Part shown: positions 58,269-64,000 of the stretch, piece by piece
Layout of the letters: every line of letters begins with the position of its first letter
How positions within the stretch are numbered: position 1 is the stretch's first letter
NCBI RefSeq assembly: GCF_020859565.1
Contig: NZ_JAJHUO010000006.1
Coordinates: 124,001-188,000 of the forward strand
From: Saccharothrix luteola
GTDB taxonomy: Bacteria; Actinomycetota; Actinomycetes; Mycobacteriales; Pseudonocardiaceae
Direction of reading: 5' to 3'
DNA: 64,000 bases
The notes under the pieces: model-generated
What the model saw: the letters and a program-made list of their open reading frames with translations, nothing else
Told to the model about the DNA's origin: nothing
Database searches by the model: none
Translations under genes and position numbers: made by a program

Positions 58269-61200
58269 GTGGATGTTCTGGCCGCGTTCTCCCCCGCGAC
58301 CCGGCAGTGGTTCGCCGGGGCCTTCGCCGCGCCCACGCCGGCGCAGGCGGGCGCGTGGGAGGCGGCGGCGGCCGGTGAGCACGCGCTGGTCATCGCGCCG
58401 ACGGGGTCCGGCAAGACGCTGGCCGCGTTCCTCTGGGCGCTCGACCGGCTGGCGTCCACGCCGAAGCCCGACGAGCCGAAGCGGCGGTGCCGGGTGCTGT
58501 ACATCTCGCCGCTGAAGGCGCTGGCGGTGGACGTGGAGCGCAACCTCAGGGCGCCGCTGGCGGGCATCCGGCAGGCCTCCCACCGGCTGTCGCTGCCCGA
58601 ACCGGACGTGACCGTCGGCATGCGGACCGGCGACACACCGGCGGACGCGCGGCGTGCGTTCGCCCGGACACCGCCGGACGTGCTGGTCACCACGCCGGAG
58701 TCGCTGTTCCTGGTGCTCACGTCGGCCGCGCGGGAGTCGTTGCGCGGCGTCGAGACGGTGATCGTCGACGAGGTGCACGCGGTGGCCGGCACCAAGCGCG
58801 GCGCGCACCTCGCCCTGTCCCTCGAACGGCTGGACGCGCTGCTGGAACGGCCCGCGCAGCGGATCGGGCTGTCCGCGACGGTCCGGCCGGTCGAGGAGGT
58901 GAGCGCGTTCCTCGCGGGCGGGCGGCCGGTGCGGGTCGTGCAGCCGAAGACGGCCAAGACGATCGAGGTCCAGGTCGAGGTGCCGGTCGAGGACATGTCG
59001 GTGCTCGGCGAGCCGACCGGCGAGGTGTCGGGCTCGGCGGCGGGAGCGGAGCAGCGCGCGTCGATCTGGCCGTCGGTGGAGCAGCGGATCCTGGAGCTGG
59101 TCCGGGAGCACCGGTCGACCATCGTGTTCGCCAACTCGCGGCGGTTGGCCGAACGGCTCACCGCGCGGCTCAACGAGCTCGCCGAGGAGGCCTTCGAGCT
59201 GGAGCGGTTCCCCGCCGAGGCGCCCGCCCAGTCCGGCGTCACGACCCAGCGCTCGGCCGCGATCGCCCGCGCCCACCACGGCTCCATGTCGCGCGAGCAG
59301 CGGGTGGTGGTCGAGGAGGAGCTGAAGTCGGGGCGGCTGCCGTGCGTGGTGGCGACGTCGTCGTTGGAGCTCGGCATCGACATGGGCGCGGTCGACCTGG
59401 TGGTGCAGGTGGAGGCGCCGCCCACGGTGGCGTCCGGGTTGCAGCGCGTCGGCCGGGCCGGGCACCAGGTTGGCGCGGTGTCGCGCGGGGTGATGTTCCC
59501 GAAGTTCCGCGGCGACCTGGTGTCGTGCGCGGTGGTGGCGGAGCGGATGCGGGACGGCGCGATCGAGGCCGTGCGGTACCCGCGCAACCCGCTGGACGTG
59601 CTGGCGCAGCACGTCGTGGCCATGGTGGCGATGGAGACGTGGACGGTCGAGGCGCTGTCCGGGCTGGTGCGGCGGGCCGCGCCGTTCGCCGCGCTGCCGG
59701 AATCGGCCCTGCAGGCCGTGCTCGACATGCTCGCGGGCCGCTACCCGAGCGAGGAGTTCGGCGAGCTGCGGCCCCGGATCACGTGGGACCGGATCACGGG
59801 CGAGCTGCGCGGCAGGCCGGGTTCGCAGCGGCTGGCGGTGACCTCGGGCGGCACGATCCCGGACCGGGGCCTGTTCGCGGTGATGACGCCGCCGTCCGAG
59901 CGCGGCCCCGGCTCGCGGGTCGGCGAGCTGGACGAGGAGATGGTCTACGAGTCGCGGGTGGGCGACACGTTCCTGCTGGGCACGTCGTCGTGGCGGGTCG
60001 AGGACATCACCCACGACCGGGTGATCGTGGTACCCGCGCCGGGTCAGCCCGCGCGGATGCCGTTCTGGAAGGGCGACGCGCCGGGCCGTCCGCTGGAGCT
60101 GGGGCGGGCGTTGGGGAAGTTCCTGCGCGAGGTGTCCACGATGGACGACGCGAAGGCTTCCGAGCGGACGGCGTCGGCCGGGCTGGACGCGTGGGCGACG
60201 TCGAACCTGCTGGCCTACCTGGGCGAGCAGCGTGAGGCGACCAGGCACGTGCCCAACGACCGGGTCGTGCTGGTCGAGCGGTTCCGCGACGAGCTGGGCG
60301 ACTGGCGGCTGGTGGTGCACTCGCCGTTCGGGGCGCAGGTCAACGCGCCGTGGGCGTTGGCGATCGCGGCCCGGCTGCGGGAGCGGCGCGGCATCGAGGT
60401 GCAGGCGGCGCACTCCGACGACGGGATCGTGATCCGGCTGCCCGACGCGGTCGACCTGGACGGCGCGCAGGTCGTGGCGGGTGCCGACGACGTGCTGCTG
60501 GACCCGGAGGAGGTCGAGCAGGTCGTGGTGGCCGAGGTGGGCGGCTCGGCGCTGTTCGCGGCCCGGTTCCGGGAGTGCGCGGCGCGGTCGCTGCTGCTGC
60601 CCCGGCGAGACCCGCGCAAGCGCTCGCCGTTGTGGCAGCAGCGGCAGCGGGCGGCGCAGCTGCTGTCGGTGGCGGCGAAGTACGAGAGCTTCCCCGTGGT
60701 GCTGGAGGCGATGCGCGAGGTCTTGCAGGACGTGTACGACGTGCCCGGCCTGCGTGAGCTGATGACCGACATCAGGGCACGGCGGGTGCGCGTCGTGGAG
60801 GTGGAGACGCCGTCGCCCTCGCCGTTCGCGCGCAGCCTGCTGTTCGGGTACGTCGGGATGTTCCTGTACGAGGCGGACGCGCCGCTGGCCGAGCGGCGGG
60901 CGGCGGCGTTGTCGCTGGACTCGGCGCTGCTGGCGGAGCTGCTGGGCTCGGAGGCGATCCGGGAGCTGCTCGACCCGGAGGTCGTGGAGGAGGTCGAGCG
61001 CAACCTCCAGCGCCTGGCGCCGGACCGGCACGCGCGTGACGCGGAGGGTGCGGCGGACCTGCTGCGGTTCCTCGGCGACCTGTCCGAGGCGGAAGCCGCG
61101 GAGCGGGGCGTGCGGCCGGAGTGGCTGGCGGACCTGGTGGCGCAGCGGCGGGCGATCCGGGTGCGCATCGCGGGCGAGGACCGGGTGATCGGGATCGAGG

Positions 61201-62813
61201 ACGCGGGGCGGGTGCGCGACGCGTTGGGCGTGGCGCTGCCGGTGGGCGTGCCGGAGGTGTTCACCGAGCCGGTGGCCGACCCGTTGGGCGACCTGCTGGG
61301 GCGGTACGCGCGCACGCACGGGCCGTTCCCGGCCGTGGAGGTGGCGGAGCGGTTCGGGCTCGGTGTGGCCGTGGTGACCGGGGTGCTGGAGCGGATGGCG
61401 GCGACCGGTCGGCTGGTGCGCGGTGAGCTCAGACCCGGTGGGACGCACACCGAGTACTGCGACGCCGACGTGCTGCGGCGGTTGCGGCGGGCGTCGTTGG
61501 CCCGGCTGCGGGCCGAGGTCGAGCCGGTGGAGCCCGCGGCGCTGGGCCGGTTCCTGCCGGGCTGGCACGGCGTGGGTCGGCGGCTGCGGTCCGCGCCGAC
61601 CGTGGACGACGTGTACTCGGTGGTCGAGCAGCTGGCGGGCGCGCCGCTGCCCGCGAGCGCGGTGGAGTCGCTGGTGCTGCCCTCGCGGCTGCCCGGCTAC
61701 AGCCCCGCGCTGCTGGACGAGCTGACCGCGTCCGGCGAGGTGACGTGGACCGGGTGCGGCTCGCTGGCCGGCGGTGACGGCTGGATCGCGCTGGCGCCGG
61801 CGGACGTGGCCGACCTGCTGCTGCCGGACCTGGTGCCGGAGGCGATGCCGGACTCGTCGCTGCACACCGCCGTGGTGGAGGCGTTGGGCGGCGGCGCGTT
61901 GTTCTTCCGGCAGGTGGTCGACCGGGTGTCGTTGCAGGGTCCGACGACGGACGGCGAGGTCGTCGGCGCGCTGTGGGACCTGGTGTGGGCGGGCGTGGTC
62001 ACGAACGACACGTTGGCGCCGTTGCGGGCGCTGGTCGCGGGCGGCGGCACGGCGCACAAGCCCCGGCGGGCCGCGCCACGTGGCCGGTACGCGCGGATGC
62101 GGGCCGGCAGACCGGACATGCCCAGCCGAACCGGGCCGCCGACGGTGGCGGGCCGGTGGTCGCTGGCCGTGGTGCCCGCCGTGGACGCGACGCGGCGGGC
62201 GCACGCGCGGGCCGAGGCGTTCCTGGAGCGGCACGGCGTGCTGACGCGTGGCGCGCTGGACACCGAGCGGGTGACCGGCGGGTTCAGCGGCGTGTACCGG
62301 GTGCTGCGCGCGATGGAGGAGTCCGGGCAGGTCGTGCGCGGGTACGTGGTCGAGGGGCTCGGCGCGGCGCAGTTCGCGGCCCGGGGCGCGGTGGACCGGC
62401 TGCGGGCGTCGTCGAGATCGCCGGGGCAGGAGCACGCGGGCACGCCGGACGCCGTCGTGCTGGCCGCCGCCGACCCGGCGCAGCCCTACGGCGCGGCGCT
62501 GGCCTGGCCGGAGCCGTCGGGCGAGGGCAAGCACCGGCCGGGCCGCAAGTCCGGAGCCTTGGTCGTGCTGGTGGACGGGCTGGCCACGCTCTACGTGGAG
62601 CGGGGCGGCCGTTCGCTGCTGTCGTTCACCGAGGAGGAGGCGCCGTTGCGCGCCGCGGCGCAAGCCCTGAGCCGAGTCGTGCGCGACGGCTGGCTGGGGC
62701 AACTGGCGGTGCAGCGCGCGGACGGCGAGGTTGCGCTGGGCTCCCGCCTGGCGGTCATCCTCCAGGACGCAGGCTTCCGCGCCACCCCCAAGGGATTGAG
62801 GCTGCGCGCGTGA
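58269..62813 (+). CDS. lhr: ATP-dependent helicase Lhr
   Basis: 1514 aa, the usual length of actinobacterial Lhr (about 1500). Walker A APTGSGKT (about 43-50), DEVH box in TVIVDEVHAVAGTKRG, helicase C motifs VATSSLELGIDMGAVD and QRVGRAGHQVGAVSRG, then the long Lhr-core winged-helix and beta-barrel region and the large C-terminal extension. An RNA:DNA-unwinding 3'-5' helicase involved in repair. GTG 58269 is chosen; GTG 58263 adds two residues. The open frame runs far upstream only as the antisense shadow of the Hsp70-like gene. Confidence 0.94.
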   Translation: MDVLAAFSPATRQWFAGAFAAPTPAQAGAWEAAAAGEHALVIAPTGSGKTLAAFLWALDRLASTPKPDEPKRRCRVLYISPLKALAVDVERNLRAPLAGIRQASHRLSLPEPDVTVGMRTGDTPADARRAFARTPPDVLVTTPESLFLVLTSAARESLRGVETVIVDEVHAVAGTKRGAHLALSLERLDALLERPAQRIGLSATVRPVEEVSAFLAGGRPVRVVQPKTAKTIEVQVEVPVEDMSVLGEPTGEVSGSAAGAEQRASIWPSVEQRILELVREHRSTIVFANSRRLAERLTARLNELAEEAFELERFPAEAPAQSGVTTQRSAAIARAHHGSMSREQRVVVEEELKSGRLPCVVATSSLELGIDMGAVDLVVQVEAPPTVASGLQRVGRAGHQVGAVSRGVMFPKFRGDLVSCAVVAERMRDGAIEAVRYPRNPLDVLAQHVVAMVAMETWTVEALSGLVRRAAPFAALPESALQAVLDMLAGRYPSEEFGELRPRITWDRITGELRGRPGSQRLAVTSGGTIPDRGLFAVMTPPSERGPGSRVGELDEEMVYESRVGDTFLLGTSSWRVEDITHDRVIVVPAPGQPARMPFWKGDAPGRPLELGRALGKFLREVSTMDDAKASERTASAGLDAWATSNLLAYLGEQREATRHVPNDRVVLVERFRDELGDWRLVVHSPFGAQVNAPWALAIAARLRERRGIEVQAAHSDDGIVIRLPDAVDLDGAQVVAGADDVLLDPEEVEQVVVAEVGGSALFAARFRECAARSLLLPRRDPRKRSPLWQQRQRAAQLLSVAAKYESFPVVLEAMREVLQDVYDVPGLRELMTDIRARRVRVVEVETPSPSPFARSLLFGYVGMFLYEADAPLAERRAAALSLDSALLAELLGSEAIRELLDPEVVEEVERNLQRLAPDRHARDAEGAADLLRFLGDLSEAEAAERGVRPEWLADLVAQRRAIRVRIAGEDRVIGIEDAGRVRDALGVALPVGVPEVFTEPVADPLGDLLGRYARTHGPFPAVEVAERFGLGVAVVTGVLERMAATGRLVRGELRPGGTHTEYCDADVLRRLRRASLARLRAEVEPVEPAALGRFLPGWHGVGRRLRSAPTVDDVYSVVEQLAGAPLPASAVESLVLPSRLPGYSPALLDELTASGEVTWTGCGSLAGGDGWIALAPADVADLLLPDLVPEAMPDSSLHTAVVEALGGGALFFRQVVDRVSLQGPTTDGEVVGALWDLVWAGVVTNDTLAPLRALVAGGGTAHKPRRAAPRGRYARMRAGRPDMPSRTGPPTVAGRWSLAVVPAVDATRRAHARAEAFLERHGVLTRGALDTERVTGGFSGVYRVLRAMEESGQVVRGYVVEGLGAAQFAARGAVDRLRASSRSPGQEHAGTPDAVVLAAADPAQPYGAALAWPEPSGEGKHRPGRKSGALVVLVDGLATLYVERGGRSLLSFTEEEAPLRAAAQALSRVVRDGWLGQLAVQRADGEVALGSRLAVILQDAGFRATPKGLRLRA

Positions 62814-63469
62814 CATCCACCGAGATCACCCGAAAGGGGAAGCGAACCGGAAACTTTCGGCACACCATTGACGTTGCCGGGATGGAAAGGAGGCGGCGGC
62901 GCACGGCGACCGGTCTCACGCGACCAACCAAGTGGCCTCACGCGACCAACTACCAACCACCGACCTCACGCGACCTGCCTCCGCCACCGAGCACACGCCG
63001 CTGACACCACCGACCACACGCGGCAGACCACACGCGGCAGACCACACGCGGCAGACCACACGCGGCAGACCACACGCGGCAGACCACACGCGGCAGACCA
63101 CACGCGGCAGACCACACGCAGCCTGCCTCATCGGCCACTGGACTGGCCTTCGACGGCCTGGTCGAGTTCGCCCACGAGCTCGACGAGCACGAACTGCCCC
63201 TGGCGTTCCGACGGCACTTGGACGAGGCAGCTCGCGAGACGGGGCTGTACGACGCAGCACTGCACCCACCGCACCTCGCCTCGCACCTCGCCTCGTCTCG
63301 CCTCGCCTCGCGCCTCACCTCCGCCGACGTCTGCCTCCGCCACCTGGCCACCGCCACGCCACCCTGCCACCGCCACTGAGCGCGACCCGGGCGGCCGGGG
63401 AAACTCACGCGGCCAGGCCGCCGGGAAATCGGCGGCCGGGAAATCACGTGACCAAGCGACCGGGGGCGC
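62814..63469. other. Gene-poor, repeat-rich stretch with a possible coding remnant
   Basis: 656 bp without a convincing complete gene. It holds imperfect CCTCACGCGACC repeats (62918-62985), a 14-bp tandem array (63013-63124) and CTCGC-rich repeats (63270-63325). At about 63134-63270 the plus frame reads TGLAFDGLVEFAHELDEHEL, continuing PLAFRRHLDEAARETGLYDAAL, with high GC3, like a real helical protein fragment, but no start codon or full domain is seen; stop at 63377-63379. Confidence 0.5.
63013..63124 (+). repeat. 14-bp tandem repeat array
   Basis: Seven exact units of ACCACACGCGGCAG plus a partial diverged eighth. A 14-bp unit is not a multiple of three, so it rotates through all frames and no coding frame holds. 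Looks like replication slippage of a short seed; no spacers, so not CRISPR. Confidence 0.9.
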
Positions 63470-64000
63470 TCAGCGGAACAACGCGCTGTAGGCGTTGAGC
63501 GCGGGTTGGCCGCCCAGGTGGGCGTAGAGGACGTCGGAGTCGCGCGGGATTTCGCCGGTGGAGACCAGTTCCACCAGGCCCGCCAACGACTTGCCCTCGT
63601 ACACCGGGTCGGTGATCATGCCCTCCAGGCGGGCGCCGAGCTTCATGGCGTCCACAGTGGACTCACCCGGCACGCCGTAGATGCCTTCGTGGAACCGGTC
63701 GTCGAGGATGACATCTTCGTCGGTCACCTTCACGCCCAGCAGGTCGGCCGTGTTCTTGGCGATGCGCGTGATCTGCGCACGGGTGTCGCACGGCTCGGCG
63801 GAGGCGTCGATGCCGATCACCCGCCGGCCGCTGCCCGCGAACCCGGCGACCATGCCCGCCTGCGTGCTGCCGGTCACCGAGCACACGACGATCGTGTCGA
63901 ACCGCACCCCCAACTCGACCTCCTGCTGCTCGACCTCGGCCGCCCACCCGGCGAACCCGAGCCCGCCGAGCGGGTGGTCCGACGCGCCCGCCGGGATGGC
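63470..64000 (-). CDS. acdS: 1-aminocyclopropane-1-carboxylate deaminase (5' part outside window)
   Basis: C-terminal 177 residues of a PLP enzyme of the ACC deaminase/D-cysteine desulfhydrase family. [54 protein letters not shown] and [20 protein letters not shown] match ACC deaminase closely. The glycine-rich STGSTQAG-type loop and the YAHLGG motif are intact. Splits the plant ethylene precursor ACC to ammonia and 2-oxobutyrate, which suits a soil or rhizosphere life. The catalytic Lys lies in the missing part, so D-cysteine desulfhydrase activity cannot be fully excluded. Confidence 0.88.
   Translation of the reverse strand, partial: AIPAGASDHPLGGLGFAGWAAEVEQQEVELGVRFDTIVVCSVTGSTQAGMVAGFAGSGRRVIGIDASAEPCDTRAQITRIAKNTADLLGVKVTDEDVILDDRFHEGIYGVPGESTVDAMKLGARLEGMITDPVYEGKSLAGLVELVSTGEIPRDSDVLYAHLGGQPALNAYSALFR

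Noticed and set aside
58137..62816. 1559-codon open frame antisense to lhr, and a 1692-codon frame at 1080-6158 on the plus strand
   Set aside because: Both are mirror frames of real high-GC3 genes (lhr; LuxR/MFS/reductase). Their translations are Arg/Pro/His/Gln-rich without domains.
63013..63124. CRISPR-like appearance of the 14-bp array
   Set aside because: Units are head-to-tail with no spacers, and no cas genes are nearby.

Overview
This window is high-GC (roughly 70%+) actinobacterial chromosome. GTG starts are frequent, many genes overlap by GTGA or ATGA, SOS boxes are of the CGAAC-N4-GTTCG type, and there is a mycothiol-type DinB/maleylpyruvate isomerase protein. The gene order (miaB, Rv2732c-like, DUF349, Rv2728c-like, miaA, dapF, hflX, lexA, LysM SOS gene, nrdR, nrdJ) is the actinobacterial core order. 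A Pseudonocardiales member (Saccharothrix/Actinosynnema/Lentzea-like) is the best guess; the genus is inference.

Layout. 1-13 kb is mixed accessory and housekeeping: a partial maleylpyruvate-isomerase-family gene, a CGNR zinc-finger regulator, a CBS protein, an operon of LuxR-type ATPase regulator, FMN reductase and MFS exporter, two tiny NRAARR proteins, another exporter, an EcsC protein, an Rv2629/baeRF protein and a Nudix hydrolase. 10.1-15.6 kb carries the glutamate ABC transporter gluABCD and a divergent two-component system (gluR-gluK-like). 15.6-17.8 kb carries a YncE-like propeller and an orphan TAXI binding lipoprotein. 17.8-24.3 kb is the miaB-miaA-dapF block. 24.3-28.7 kb is an accessory insert: a deletion scar joining a broken TetR gene to a broken FAD monooxygenase, an SMP-30 protein and two tandem MFS transporters facing an ArsR-like regulator. 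29.3-37.4 kb holds hflX, lexA, the SOS LysM gene, nrdR-nrdJ and a 31-residue peptide gene.

37.7-41.0 kb has a TetR/MFS pair that share an operator, and a secreted Ig-like protein. 41.0-44.9 kb is an Sdh1-type succinate dehydrogenase with its Rv0250c-like neighbour. 45.1-47.6 kb is the Entner-Doudoroff pair edd-eda under a palindromic operator. 49.6-51.6 kb is the DUF3046-recA-recX block, which in relatives lies next to glu/miaB and is here displaced. 51.6-56.1 kb holds small regulators and enzymes. 56.1-62.8 kb holds a membrane-anchored Hsp70-like protein and the giant helicase Lhr. The window ends in a repeat-rich gene-poor patch and a partial ACC deaminase.

The least expected signals are these. 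(1) Two copies of a small TIR element with TA ends, each inserted exactly in a TAG stop codon and regenerating it. (2) A nested 125-bp palindrome upstream of nrdR. (3) A recurring TANNNT-N6-8-start arrangement pointing to widespread leaderless mRNAs. (4) Several tiny genes (31, 41, 50 and 63 aa). (5) Repeat pairs that look like operators. I did not find a clearly new multi-gene system such as a defence or RiPP locus.
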